A stretch of 64,000 nucleotides of DNA from Rhizocola hellebori. Its GTDB lineage: Bacteria; Actinomycetota; Actinomycetes; Mycobacteriales; Micromonosporaceae. Shown here one piece after another: positions 9,060 to 18,728 of the stretch (positions are counted from its first letter, which is position 1; every line of letters starts with the position of its first letter). The stretch lies in assembly GCF_016862955.1 (NCBI RefSeq), contig NZ_BONY01000004.1, positions 152,617-216,616 on the forward strand, read 5' to 3'. The translations under genes and the position numbers were made by a program. The notes under the pieces were generated by a model. It was given only the letters and a program-made list of their open reading frames with translations. It was not told the origin of the DNA and made no database searches.

Positions 9060-9390
9060 TTCGCTTGCTATGACGTGCGGTTTTGTGCGCGGTGCTGGGG
9101 AACGTGGAACTGCTGGTGTCGCGCCATCAGGTGGCGGTCTTGCGCCCGGCAGGTACACCGCGACCTTGTGGGCTCGTAGTTCCGATTCGTTTGCCGTGAC
9201 GTGCGGTTTGTGTGTGCCGGGCGCGGAAACAGCCTGGGTCGGTGGGGTGCGGTTTGCGCGTGGTCTGTGCAGCGGTGACGGCAACGATTCGGCTATGAGC
9301 GCTTCGCTGGTGTATCTGGTCGTGCGGCAGATCTTGCAGATGCTCAGGCTCGGCCGAGATCAGCGTCGTCAACGCCAAGCCCTTTGTCAT
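9060..9390 (+). mobile_element. Remnants of an integrase-core transposase (two fragments)
   Basis: From 9092 the sequence reads NVELLVSRHQVAVLR, close to the conserved start of actinobacterial integrase-core transposases. From ATG 9295 it reads MSASLVYLVVRQILQMLRL, the usual N-terminus of the same family. The fragments are in the wrong order and both are truncated. A 24-base direct repeat (9060-9083 and 9186-9209, three mismatches, core TGACGTGCGGTTT) lies upstream of each, so two copies have probably been nested or partly deleted. No terminal inverted repeats were found. Confidence 0.5.
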
Positions 9391-9966
9391 CATGAGCCGC
9401 CTGGAGGTTGGCCCTGACGGTACCTTTCACCGTCCCGCTGTCGGCCGACATGAGGGACGCTGCACATGATCGCCGCTATGGGCGGTCGCTTCGTGGTCAC
9501 GAGGTACCGAACGCGAGTGCGCTGCGGGAAGCCTGGCGGCGTCAACACCGAGCCCACGCCGGGACGACGAGGCACCACTCGAGGAAGCAGACCAAGCTGC
9601 TTCGGGAGCGGAACCGTCTCATTGCGTATGCGCAGCACCAACATTCGGCTGAGTCGCAACAGGATCGGCCCATGCTCGGATGATTTCCGGCCAGGATGAT
9701 GCTCGTCATTTGACGAGGCTGGCAACAGCCTCAACCAGCTGCGCCAGACCGGTCAGCACAGCTGCAACGGCGAGGAGCACGCCTACGATCTTCGCGGACG
9801 TAGAGAATCGAGAACCACTCGGTTCGGGGAGCTGGGCCACGGCCGTCAACCTCTCTCGATGGGCATCCCAAGTTAGGGATTTCCATCGGGGTTCATCGCG
9901 GCGCCAACACCGTTATAGACGGTGTCTCCGCTACAGACAAATAGAGAATTGGGAATGCTTTAATTT
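9391..9966. other. No recognisable gene
   Basis: Several open frames exist on both strands, but all look like high-GC noise. The region joins transposase and integrase remnants and is probably insertion debris. Confidence 0.4.
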
Positions 9967-10482
9967 GTGGAGGCTGGCCTGCCCGCTGGCAGCCTGAAGT
10001 CTTCCGGCGCCGCCGGGAGCGTTCCGGCCGCCACTCCGCATCACCCACGTCGCAGGCCGCTGGACCTGGGCATTCATGGCGAAGCAGAAAAGCCGACTGT
10101 CCGCCGTAGGAAGGTAAAACCATGGCAGCCCGAGTTGCTCGGCCAATGGCTCGACTCCGTCAGCGACCATCGCCTTTATCCCGTGTTCCACCTGGGAGCG
10201 TTCGCCGGAGTGCGCCGTGGCGAACTTCTCGGCCTCACCTGGGACGATGTTGACCTTGACAGGGAACAGCTCACCGTAAGGTGGCAGATCGCGATCGTGA
10301 GCTACGGGAGAGCCCGCAGGGCGATCAAGACTGGGGGAGTGCCGCAGTACCTCAGGCCACCCAAGACGAGGGACGGCGAGCAGCGGACTGTCGACCTGGA
10401 CCCACACACGGTGGAGGTGCTCCGTCGGAGCCGGAAGGCTCAGGCCACCCCGCAGCTGTCGTTCAGCGGTGGAGTTCCGTAG
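9967..10482 (+). pseudogene. Truncated tyrosine recombinase (integrase) fragment
   Basis: The frame contains the start of a phage-integrase catalytic domain: helices around LYPVFHLGAFAGVRRGELLG, where the Arg of RRGEL is the first catalytic arginine, then LTWDDVDLDREQLTV and RPPKTRDGEQRTVDLDP, which supplies the usual lysine-bearing beta turn. It stops soon after VEVLRRSRKAQA, so the H-x-x-R box and the nucleophilic tyrosine are missing. The N-terminal SAM-like domain is also absent or unrecognisable. It cannot be an active recombinase. The 358 bases after it (10483-10840) hold no gene I can support. Confidence 0.7.
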
Positions 10483-10840
10483 ACGGGCTGCAATCCGAAC
10501 GGCGCCTTCGATCGCCTGGGGCGTGGAATCTCTCCGCGCGGTGACAACGAACCGCACGGCCGGGCCACGTGCCATCGAAGCGCTGGACGAGAAGGCTAAC
10601 CCGATCCGTGATTGTGCTCCTGGTGGCTCGAGTGCGTCCCGCTGCATCTGACCTTGATAGAAGCAGAACTCGAATCGACCATACCAACCAAATTGACATC
10701 AGCGATCGGGCACGCGTCTTCCTACCGACGCCGACTATGCGGTCGCTCGGCGTGAACGTCAAGCGAGGATGTAGCAGCACATAGCATAGTGGCACCTAAG
10801 AAAGCCGATCTGACTTCCATCTTGGCTTGAGTATGCAGTA

Positions 10841-11776
10841 ATGTGCTTCCTCGTGACCCCCGACGAAACGGATCCGTTCGCAGGCCTGACCGACGAGCTC
10901 CCGCTCGACGGCGCCGGCGTGCGCTCCCGGCTGCTCGCCGAGGCGCTACGGGGGTATGCGCCGCTGCGGAAGGTCTTCGTCCAGAGGCCCAGCGGCTCGG
11001 AGACGCGCGCCTCCGTGCTCGCCGCGATGGTCACTGCTCGCCAGGAGCGGGCACTCGACGCGTTCCTGCTCATTCACGCGCTTATGCCCGTTCTCAGCGA
11101 AGATCCCTTACCTTTGGCAACTTGGGCAAGAATGCTGAATCGCGGCAGGACTCCCTGCACACTGCGCGTGGCGTCGGCAGCGTTCCGCCAGCTGGTGGAC
11201 TACAAGTTGATCACGAGAGAGGATCGCGGCCGTAAGACTCTGGTCACACCGTTGTTGGAAGACGGAAGTGGTGACGGCTGGACAAGGCCTGGCCGAACCC
11301 GGCACGCTCTAGGCCACGGGTACCTCACCATCCCGTACGCCTACTGGACCAATGGGCTTGTCGATCGTCTCCAGCTCGCCGGTAAGGCGATGTTTCTGAT
11401 CATGTTGTCCGAGACGAGCGTTCAGACCACCTTTTCCATGGCCGTGGAACGCGCTCCTGCCTGGTACGGAATCTCCGAACGCACCGCTGAACGTGGCTAC
11501 AAGCAGCTACGAGACGTAGGTGTACTGCTCGAGCATCGCCAGTTTGTCAACGACCCTCGGTCACCGACAGGCTTTCGGGCGGTCTGGCACCGAACTCTCG
11601 CTCCTCCGTTCAGCACTGCCGCCCGTCACAGACTGCAGATGGCCACTCGCGCGGCGGTCCACCGCAAGCTGGAAAGAGCGGCGACGCCGACCGGGTCTGC
11701 GAACGCACCTAAGGCGCGGAGGGGAGGTGAGAAAAGAGATGAGGCCAAGGGCACCTACACCAGCAGGCGGGCCTGA
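10841..11776 (+). CDS. Winged-helix-type protein of unknown function
   Basis: A 311-residue soluble protein. A helical N-terminal part (RQERALDAFLLIHALMPVL) is followed by a segment with wHTH character (RVASAAFRQLVDYKLITRED), then a second HTH-like region (APAWYGISERTAERGYKQLR). The C-terminus is basic. The arrangement is similar to plasmid or element replication and transcription-control proteins, but no catalytic residues are visible, so I leave the function open. The ATG at 10841 lacks a clear ribosome-binding site; a GTG at 10853 (MTPDETDPF) is an alternative. It overlaps the next small ORF by 38 bases. Confidence 0.65.
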   Translation: MCFLVTPDETDPFAGLTDELPLDGAGVRSRLLAEALRGYAPLRKVFVQRPSGSETRASVLAAMVTARQERALDAFLLIHALMPVLSEDPLPLATWARMLNRGRTPCTLRVASAAFRQLVDYKLITREDRGRKTLVTPLLEDGSGDGWTRPGRTRHALGHGYLTIPYAYWTNGLVDRLQLAGKAMFLIMLSETSVQTTFSMAVERAPAWYGISERTAERGYKQLRDVGVLLEHRQFVNDPRSPTGFRAVWHRTLAPPFSTAARHRLQMATRAAVHRKLERAATPTGSANAPKARRGGEKRDEAKGTYTSRRA

Positions 11777-11933
11777 ACCGAGGACCGGCATTTGGTCGAC
11801 GATTCAGGCCGCCATCATGGGCGGATGGGGACCGACTACCCGGTTCATCCTGATCATCGGGGCGCTAGCCCTCCTGATCATTTTTGCCCGCTCTGGGGCG
11901 GCAACCCTGATCGCGGACATGTTCAGCCACTAG
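11739..11933 (+). CDS. Small single-pass membrane protein
   Basis: The ATG at 11739 lies downstream of GGGGAGG and inside the end of the previous gene. The 64-residue product has a Pro/Arg-rich N-terminus and one transmembrane helix (FILIIGALALLIIFA). This is typical of small proteins encoded beside element replication genes. Function unknown. Confidence 0.5.
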   Translation: MRPRAPTPAGGPEPRTGIWSTIQAAIMGGWGPTTRFILIIGALALLIIFARSGAATLIADMFSH

Positions 11934-12262
11934 CACAGACCATATGCTGGCCACGGGCAGTGCGTCCACCGGGCTGCATGCCTGTGGCCAGCAACGGCGC
12001 AACAATCGGCGTCCTGCTCTGCAAGGGTCGTCACCAGACGGCCGTCGCGGTGCGGTTAAAACCGTGGCGAGGCGGGTAGCGGCAACTCCGAACTGTACGA
12101 GTGATCCATCGACGTTTTAGATGATCGGGCTCCAGGGTCGGCGAGTACGAAGCGTTGTCGCACCCCGACCGTAACGTGGGAGTGCGGACTTGATGGGGCC
12201 GCCGGTGGTCGCCGGTTCGTCCCGAGCGATTTGATCAACTTGGCATCCCGGAAGGCCCCCCG
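11934..12262. other. Intergenic region upstream of the Argonaute operon
   Basis: No gene is seen. A 6-bp inverted repeat (GGTCGG 12136-12141, CCGACC 12165-12170) lies about 100 bases before the DREN-APAZ start. The operon promoter should be here. Confidence 0.35.
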
Positions 12263-13618
12263 TTGAAGAAGATCGACAAGAGCGCCCACACCGGTGACGG
12301 AGCGATCGCGCTGATCCATCAGCGTGTCTACGAGATGGGTTTCGTCTGGCACGAGCGCAAGACCGACGCGGGCATCGACGGCGAGATCGAACTACGTAAC
12401 ACTGTGACGGGTGAGGTCGCCAATCGGGTGCTGTTCGTCCAGAGCAAGGGCAAGGGCGAGCGCCGTTTCCCGGGCGAGAACGACACCTCCTTCCACTTTC
12501 TGTGCAGCGAGGCCGATGTCGACTACTGGATGAGCGCGCCGGTGCCGGTCCTGCTGGTGTGCTCGCACCCCGAGACCGGCGAGGCGTGGTGGATGCATGT
12601 TCAGGAGTGGTTCGCCGATCCCGCTCATCGCGCGTCAGGGCGGGTCGACTTCGACAAGAACACCCAGCGGTTCGACCGGTCGGCCGCCCATCGGCTGCTC
12701 AATCTCGCCGACCCGCACGGTAACGCCCACGTCCCAGTCGCGGAGGACAAGCCCGAGACGCTGACCAGCAATCTCCTCAGTGTCACCATGCCGAAGATCA
12801 TCTACCATGCGCCGATCGGCACCCAGGACCCACGCGATGTCCTAATCCGCCAGCGCGATCTCTACCCCCATCTGCCGTTCGCTGAGGACTTCATCCTGCG
12901 CAACGAGCGCATCTATACCTGGCGCCCACCGCATTCGACGGCTCTCGAAAAGCTGATCAAGGGGCCGGTGAAGGAGATGGCGGTGGGGGAGTGGGCCGAC
13001 GCTGGCGACGACGTTCGGCAGCGCTGGCTAGTGCAGCTGCTCAACAACGCGCTGCGGGCCGACGTGGCCGCTGACTGCGCCTGGCATGCCGGACGGAAGA
13101 TCGTCTACTGGCGAGCGACACCCGACCTCGCTGCGAGGCACATCCGCAGCGCCAGCGGCCGGACCCGGCAAGTCTTCACCCCGAAATACAAGAAGAAGGA
13201 CATAAGCCAGATCGGGTACTACCTGCACGCGGCACTGGAGTGGCAGTTCCTCGACATCGCCGGCGATTGGTACTGCGCGCTTGTGCCGACCTATCACTAC
13301 ACCCGCGACGGGCACCGCGATTCCTACTACCTGTCGGAATACTTGGCTGGCATCAAGCGCCTGGACCGTAACCCGGCTGTCTACCACCAGACCCGCATGT
13401 GGGCGCACTACCTTCATGGCGAAGACGATGCCATCGACTTCCGCAACTCCATCCTGGCCTACGGCTCCCTCGAGACCCTCAATGCCGACAAAGGTATCGA
13501 CGACAAGGCTTGGCTGACCGACCCTCGCAAGCCAGCCGACGAAGACTCGCTTGAGGACAACACGGTCGCTATCACCGACGGCGAAGAGGAACTCACCTTG
13601 TTCGAGGTGCCCCGATGA
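12263..13618 (+). CDS. DREN (DUF4365)-APAZ effector of a short prokaryotic Argonaute system (SPARDA type)
   Basis: TTG start with GGAAGG eight bases upstream. The N-terminal 150 residues form a DUF4365/DREN nuclease of the PD-(D/E)xK fold: the catalytic-site candidates are D39 and E41 in AGIDGEIEL and the Q60-x-K62 pair in FVQSKGKG. Residues about 190-430 match an APAZ domain (WYCALVPTYHYTRDGHRDSY, then DRNPAVYHQTRMWAHYL), the module that replaces the N/PAZ lobe and binds a short Argonaute. In characterised SPARDA systems, guide-directed recognition of invading DNA activates this nuclease for indiscriminate DNA degradation and abortive protection. The stop overlaps the Ago start by four bases, as expected for an obligate heterodimer. 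Confidence 0.88.
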   Translation: MKKIDKSAHTGDGAIALIHQRVYEMGFVWHERKTDAGIDGEIELRNTVTGEVANRVLFVQSKGKGERRFPGENDTSFHFLCSEADVDYWMSAPVPVLLVCSHPETGEAWWMHVQEWFADPAHRASGRVDFDKNTQRFDRSAAHRLLNLADPHGNAHVPVAEDKPETLTSNLLSVTMPKIIYHAPIGTQDPRDVLIRQRDLYPHLPFAEDFILRNERIYTWRPPHSTALEKLIKGPVKEMAVGEWADAGDDVRQRWLVQLLNNALRADVAADCAWHAGRKIVYWRATPDLAARHIRSASGRTRQVFTPKYKKKDISQIGYYLHAALEWQFLDIAGDWYCALVPTYHYTRDGHRDSYYLSEYLAGIKRLDRNPAVYHQTRMWAHYLHGEDDAIDFRNSILAYGSLETLNADKGIDDKAWLTDPRKPADEDSLEDNTVAITDGEEELTLFEVPR

Positions 13619-15045
13619 AGCTCACCATCTTGGACGAGCCGAACCTGGAATTCGGTGCCGGTGCCCGGCACGTGGACCCCCGCCACGGCATCACCGACTA
13701 CGGACCCGCCGACGCCACCAACAGCGCCGTACGCACCATCCGCGCCGGCATCGTCGGTACCCCCGCTGCCATCCAGGGCCTCCGCCGCTGGCTGGACCGC
13801 TGCCGACGCCCGATCGAGGCCAAGGACAGCCGCCTCGGGCACCTGTTCGTCCCGTTCCCCGGCTTCGACACCGCCGCCGGATTCCATTCCACCTTGGTCT
13901 GGGACTCCCGTCTAGAACGGCCCATCCGCGAGCGCGACCTCAAACGGCTAGAAGGTCTCAAGGCCCAGGACGCCATCAACGCGGCCCTCGGACTCTACCT
14001 CGCCGAGCTGGACATCCTCGACGAAGAGCCCGGCTGCGACGTCATCCTCGTCGCCCGCCCGGAGGAACTCGCCGAACGGCCACAGCGCGAAACCGACCCC
14101 GAGGCGCCTTGGAAGAAGGCACCACTGCCCGAGCCAGTCGACGACTTCCGTGCGCTGCTCAAGGCCCGCGCCATGCGGCACAGCCGCCCCGTCCAGATCA
14201 TCCGGCGCACCACGTGGGACCCGGCTTACAAGCCTGTTGCCACCGAGAAGCCCCGCCTGCAGGACGAGGCCACACGCGCCTGGAACTTACATACCGCCCT
14301 CTACTACAAGGCCGGCGGCGTCCCCTGGCGGCTACCTCGCGACCCCAGCGACCTGACCAGCTGCTACGTCGGAGTTACCTTCTACCGCAGCGGCGACAAC
14401 ACCACTCTAGAGACCAGCGTCGCGCAGGTCTTCAACCAGCGCGGCGACGGAGTCATCGTCCGCGGCGCCCCCGCCAAGGTCTCCCGCCACGACCGCCAGC
14501 CCCACCTCAGCCGCGACGACGCCAAAACCCTGCTCACCGAAGCCCTAACCCGCTACCGAGGAGAACACCGCACCTTGCCCGCTCGGGTCGTCCTACATAA
14601 GACCTCGTCCTACACCACCGACGAGATCGCCGGATTCCGCACCGCCGCCGACGCCTCCGACATCGACATCCTCGAGCTGCTCTGGCTACCCAGCAGCGAC
14701 CCGGTGCGCCTGTTTCGCTCCGCCGACCACCCGCCCCTGCGAGGTACCCTGCTCAGCCTCGACGACGAACGGCACCTGCTCTACACCCGCGGCAGCGTCC
14801 CGTTCTACGGCACCTACCCCGGTATGTACATCCCCACTCCTCTACCGTTTCGGCTCGTCGACACCGAATCAAGCCCCGAATATCTCGCCGAAGAACTCCT
14901 CGCCCTGACCAAGATGAACTGGAACCAGACCCAACTCGACGGCCGCCTGCCCATCACCCTGCGTACCGCCGACCGCGTCGGCGAGATACTGCGTCACCTC
15001 GGCCCTCACGACCGCCCACAAGGCCGATACGCATTCTATATGTGA
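13615..15045 (+). CDS. Short prokaryotic Argonaute (MID-PIWI), catalytically inactive
   Basis: 476 residues, the usual length of a short pAgo. The MID domain covers about 30-230. The conserved YYKAGGVPWRL stretch is at 230-240, and the PIWI domain begins with SCYVGVTFY at 249-257. The position of the first catalytic Asp in active Argonautes is Val/Thr here, so slicing is not expected; this is normal for short pAgos. The C-terminus has the family signature KMNWNQTQLDG with ITLRTADRVGEIL. The ATG overlaps the DREN-APAZ stop (ATGA), giving coupled translation. Role: loads a small guide, recognises complementary nucleic acid and triggers the partner nuclease. No guide-generating enzyme is encoded nearby. 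Confidence 0.9.
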   Translation: MKLTILDEPNLEFGAGARHVDPRHGITDYGPADATNSAVRTIRAGIVGTPAAIQGLRRWLDRCRRPIEAKDSRLGHLFVPFPGFDTAAGFHSTLVWDSRLERPIRERDLKRLEGLKAQDAINAALGLYLAELDILDEEPGCDVILVARPEELAERPQRETDPEAPWKKAPLPEPVDDFRALLKARAMRHSRPVQIIRRTTWDPAYKPVATEKPRLQDEATRAWNLHTALYYKAGGVPWRLPRDPSDLTSCYVGVTFYRSGDNTTLETSVAQVFNQRGDGVIVRGAPAKVSRHDRQPHLSRDDAKTLLTEALTRYRGEHRTLPARVVLHKTSSYTTDEIAGFRTAADASDIDILELLWLPSSDPVRLFRSADHPPLRGTLLSLDDERHLLYTRGSVPFYGTYPGMYIPTPLPFRLVDTESSPEYLAEELLALTKMNWNQTQLDGRLPITLRTADRVGEILRHLGPHDRPQGRYAFYM

Positions 15046-15066
15046 GCCAGCCCGGGCAGCGGCGCA

Positions 15067-15270
15067 TCACGTGGCTCGCACCCCAATCGGGTGTGTTCGC
15101 GCATCCAGCACACGCTCACGCAACTCGCTGCCGGGAACTGCCACGAGAACCACCGGTTGTCGCCCAGGTAGGGGCCTTGTGTTTTCTAATGTGCCGGGTC
15201 GCCTTCTGAGGGGTCGCAGCTGCTGTGCCGCCACGACGGCGGCCGCGATGACCCGGGCCGCACCAACCAC
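15067..15270 (-). CDS. Small hypothetical protein
   Basis: A 67-codon frame starting at GTG 15270, seven bases after the stop of the upstream small membrane ORF. It has a hydrophobic start (RVIAAAVVAAQQL) followed by an Arg-rich middle. Codon use is plausible but no family is recognised. It may be the second gene of a two-gene reverse-strand unit or a remnant. Confidence 0.35.
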   Translation of the reverse strand: MVGAARVIAAAVVAAQQLRPLRRRPGTLENTRPLPGRQPVVLVAVPGSELRERVLDARTHPIGVRAT

Positions 15271-15277
15271 ACGCTGC

Positions 15278-15454
15278 TCACCGTTGCAACCATGAGCCGA
15301 TGAGGCCGACGAGCTGCGCCGGGATGTTGGGGCGCAGTTTCATGATTGCCAGCGCCTTCTTGTCGTAGGGAGGCGGTAGCAAGACGTGCATCAGGCCGAA
15401 CAGCAGGTAAAGCCCGACGGGGGCAAGCAGCACCACCCACAGCAAGGTCACCAC
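15278..15454 (-). CDS. Small membrane protein
   Basis: GTG start at 15454 with GGAAGGG upstream. The 58-residue product opens with one strong transmembrane helix (LLWVVLLAPVGLYLLFGLM) and ends in a basic tail (YDKKALAIMKLRP). It lies convergent with the Argonaute gene and divergent from the HTH-DnaB gene. No function can be assigned. Confidence 0.45.
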   Translation of the reverse strand: MVTLLWVVLLAPVGLYLLFGLMHVLLPPPYDKKALAIMKLRPNIPAQLVGLIGSWLQR

Positions 15455-15647
15455 TACGGCCTGCCCTTCCAGATGGTCTCCAGCCGTGCGGCTGGTGCGG
15501 AGGAGGCATCGTCCATGAACTCAGTCTGAGGGGGTGTAGGCGCCGCTTTACATGCGCTGACGACCGATGACGCATCTCGGCATTGCGTTACATCACCTGA
15601 CAGAATCCATACGGAGCACTATCGCCTGCATGGTCGAGAATGGCTCC

Positions 15648-16851
15648 ATGGCAAGCGAAATAGCACTCGATCGGCTGCGGCGGCGAGTTAACGAGATCCA
15701 CGTGCATCAGGGCGAGCCCAGTACCCGCGTGATCGCCTTGGGCTTGCGGCGTGCCATCAGCCACACCACCGTCAGCAACGTGCTCAAATGCGCTAAGTTT
15801 CCTGCGTGGAACCATCTCGAGCTGGTTGTCGAGCATCTCGACGGCGATATCGAGGAGTTCCGTGGCCTTTGGCTAGCGGCGCGGCAAGACGCACGCGGCA
15901 CCCGCGAAGATGCCAACGATCAAGACGCGAAACTCGCTGATCAAACAGCCGCGTCGACCTTTGCGCTGTCGAGCGGTCCGGCCTTCGTGCACACGACGGC
16001 GCTTGGCGACCTCATCGATGATTTCACCAAGAAGCTCATCGACCGGCAGACCTCGGCTGGAGACGGGCATACAAACCGGCTTCACCGACCTCGACCGGCT
16101 TCTCTCGCCGGGTCTGGCACCGGGGCAGCTAGTACTCGTCACCGGCTGCCCGGCCGTCGGCAAGACCACCCTGATGATCAATCTCGTCCGGCATGCAGCC
16201 ATCCGGCAAGGCGTGGTCTCAACGATCCTCACGCTGGAACTTAACGAGCACGACATCATGCAGCGCATCATCTCCGCCGAGGCAAGGATTGCCGCTCACG
16301 TGCTCGCGAGCGGACAGCTCCTCGACGACGACTGGGCCAAGCTCACGCATCGCACTGGAGAGATCAGATCAGCGCCGCTGACAGTGTGTCAGGTCCGGGG
16401 AGCCTCCCTCGCCGATCTCACCTCAACCATCACCAACGCTGTCGAGCAAGACCACACAAGACTCGTGGCGATCGACAGTATCCGGCAGATCCGGTTCGAT
16501 GACATTGACCAAGACAGCCTGCCTGCCACCTGCCGCGCACTCAAACGACTAGCCGTCCAGCTCGGCGTCACGATCCTCGCCGTCGTGCCCAGCCCTGACC
16601 GAATTCCCCTACACGAAGGCGAATCACCTGACCTAGCCAACCTTGGCGAACTCGCCGGACACGTCACGCACATCTCCGAAGACGCGGACATAGTGATTCT
16701 CATCCACCGCGACGACCAGTACGACCTGGAAAGTCCTCGAGCGGGAGAGGCCGACCTCATCGTTGCCAAACACCGCAACGGCCCCTGCGACATCATCGTC
16801 ACCGCAGCCCAACTCCATCTATGCCGATTCGTCGACATGGCGATCGGTTAG
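15648..16851 (+). pseudogene. HTH domain fused to a DnaB/KaiC-like RecA ATPase, interrupted by a frame change
   Basis: The first frame (ATG 15648; 15630 is possible) encodes an HTH module common in actinobacteria (AISHTTVSNVLKCAKFPAWN, then EEFRGLWLAAR). Near 16050 the coding frame changes: the downstream frame begins RLETGIQTGFTDLDRLL and carries Walker A GCPAVGKTT, a Walker-B-like VAIDSIRQI and DnaB-type motifs to the end (ADLIVAKHRNGP). One missing base would restore a protein of about 400 residues, so this is a recent pseudogene, a sequencing error or a +1 frameshift. DnaB-like ATPases with an N-terminal HTH instead of the primase-binding domain are probably accessory or regulatory rather than replicative. 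Confidence 0.65.
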
Positions 16852-17018
16852 ATTCCTGCGCTTCATCAGCCGCGTGCCCCGTCTGCGCGACGGAGAAGTC
16901 CACAAACGATATTGCTTGCGGTTGACGTGACACGCCTCATTGGTCGGCTCAGCACGAAGCTTCCGGCTGGTCATCCATATGTACTAATGTTCCTGGGCTA
17001 TCGCTCGGGACGCTCGCT

Positions 17019-17638
17019 TCAATTCGTACGGTCTTCTGGCCCGATCTTCAGACTCTCGATCGCTTGGCCTCGATCGGGTATGCGATCTCCCCCCGGTCGA
17101 CGCGTCCAACTGACGGGCGATGCGTAGGAGGAGTAGTGCCCGCTTGTGCCGCAGGCGATTGCGGCGCCGACCACGAAGGCGTTCGGGTTCACGGCTGCGG
17201 CGGCGAGGGGTGCGCCGGCTTTGGCGAGGGTGATGGGCAAGGTCATGATGCTGGCGATGGTTGCGTACTGGCCGGTGCCGTAGCGGTTGGCGAGGACGGC
17301 CGGCGCGCAATGGTGGCGACGCCGAAGGCGAGTCCGAAAGCGACGACGCACGCGGCGGCGCCGGTGATGGCGCCGCGAAGGAATGGCAATGCCGCTGCGC
17401 CGATGGCTTGAACGGCGAAGACGGCTGCGGTGACGCCGGCCACGCCGATGCGCTTGGAAAGGCCAGCCGTGGCGAGGCGGCCGGTGACCGACAGGATGCC
17501 GAGCAAGCCGGACAGTGTGGCGGCTGTGATGGCGGCATGCCTGGCGCGCAGCAAATAGGTGACGAGAAGGATGCCGACGGCGGAAATCGCCGCGCCGTGG
17601 ATGACGAACGCGGCGGCCAGGAGCCAGAATGCCTTGTT
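17019..17638 (-). pseudogene. C-terminal half of an MFS transporter, frameshifted
   Basis: The reverse strand reads FWLLAAAFVIHGAAISAVG and continues through alternating hydrophobic helices typical of the second six-helix bundle of MFS proteins. The frame breaks near 17305 and resumes at VLANRYGTGQYATIASIM. The N-terminal half is missing: a stop precedes the first recognisable codon at 17638. It diverges from an ArsR gene, a common pairing for a regulated efflux pump, so the regulator may have lost its target. Confidence 0.65.
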
Positions 17639-17819
17639 TCATAAGGCTTGCGGCGTGCCCCACGGTCCTGAAGGGGCGTGGGCGTTCTTGTGCTGATCTG
17701 GATTAGTTCATGCGCCGAACGTCCGCCGTCCGGATGTTGGCCGTTGTTGGTCCTCGGATCAATGGATCGCCGCAGGAGCTATTCAGCGGACGGGTACGGC
17801 TGGCCTTATCCTCTGCTGC

Positions 17820-18134
17820 ATGGCCGCCGCGAAGACCGTCCAACCCTCGGCCGACCTGTCAGAGGACGACGCCGTAAAGCTGGCCGCCGTCCTAAGAGCC
17901 CTCGCACACCCCGCTCGTTTGCAAATACTGTCCCTGATCAATGCGGCGCCCGGTGCTGAGTCCAATGTCTCCGAACTTCGGCCGTTCTTCACGATGAGCC
18001 AACCGGCGCTCAGTAAGCACCTGGCTGTTCTGCTCGATGTGCAAATCGTGCTTTGTGACAAGCGGCGGAGTTGGCACTGGTACCGGCTCAACCTGCCAGT
18101 CATCAGCGAGCTGGTTAAGCAGCTGCCTGGTTAG
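17820..18134 (+). CDS. ArsR-family winged-helix transcriptional regulator
   Basis: 104 residues, the family's usual length. The core is RALAHPARLQILSLINAAPG, then SELRPFFTMSQPALSKHLAV, where TMSQPALSKHL is the recognition helix, and a wing ending WHWYRLN. ArsR/SmtB proteins are dimeric repressors released by metal ions or other signals. There is no obvious Cys metal site: a single Cys sits in the wing (IVLCDKRR). The sensed ligand is therefore unclear. It is divergent from the broken MFS gene at 17019-17638, its likely former target. Confidence 0.8.
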   Translation: MAAAKTVQPSADLSEDDAVKLAAVLRALAHPARLQILSLINAAPGAESNVSELRPFFTMSQPALSKHLAVLLDVQIVLCDKRRSWHWYRLNLPVISELVKQLPG

Positions 18135-18194
18135 ATCCTTCGAGGCGCCAGCGGGCGGCATGGCCCGGATCTAAACCGTCTTGAAGAGAAGGTC

Positions 18195-18482
18195 CTACGA
18201 TCCCGCTTCACGGCGATGATCGGTATCCATGACAATCCGGGTGAGGTCGCGCCAGCCGTCTTCAGCGGTGCGCTCCAGCATGCCGGTGACGGAGGCGCGC
18301 GCGTCGACCTCACTCTCGAAGTGGCTATGCCAAACCTTGGCGTCGTCTTTGCCCTGGCGAGCATCGACTCGCCAGGTGCCGTCGACTTGGAATAGCCAGA
18401 CGTCGCGTCGGGCCATCCCATATTTGCCGTTCCACCAGCGTCCGGCTATCTGATCAGTCACGGTGAACACGCTATCGAACAA
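18195..18482 (-). CDS. Small hypothetical protein
   Basis: A 95-residue soluble protein, Trp-rich (RWWNGKYGMARRDVWLFQ), with a C-terminal helix (VTGMLERTAEDGWRDLTRIV). Composition and codon use look genuine. It lies convergent with the ArsR gene. I recognise no family; the size and fold pattern resemble small effector or element-cargo proteins. 18483-18728 holds nothing I can support. Confidence 0.5.
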   Translation of the reverse strand: MFDSVFTVTDQIAGRWWNGKYGMARRDVWLFQVDGTWRVDARQGKDDAKVWHSHFESEVDARASVTGMLERTAEDGWRDLTRIVMDTDHRREAGS

Positions 18483-18728
18483 ACGTACGAGGCGCGGATG
18501 GGCTGGCCGGTCAAAGGTATGGGTATCGCCGCGGCGGGCTCAGAACACGCTCAACGGGCATCGCCGTGCGCGCGGACGTGGCATGGCCGACTAGGCAATT
18601 TCTTGGTGGCTGGCTCGGTCGGGCAGTGCTGCCGTCTCGCCGAAGAAGTGGCGGATGGTGGGCACGCGCCTGAACATCGGTGATAACCGGGCAGCCCACC
18701 GTCGCCATACGTCCGTGCGGTGTGCTGG

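Noticed and set aside
12263..13618. Reading the DREN-APAZ gene as a restriction endonuclease alone
   Set aside because: The APAZ C-terminus and the four-base overlap with a short pAgo point to an Argonaute effector.
15910..16060. ATG at 15910 as a separate start for the DnaB-like ATPase
   Set aside because: Residues before RLETGIQTG are Arg/Pro-rich shadow sequence of the HTH frame, so the ATPase part has no independent native start there.
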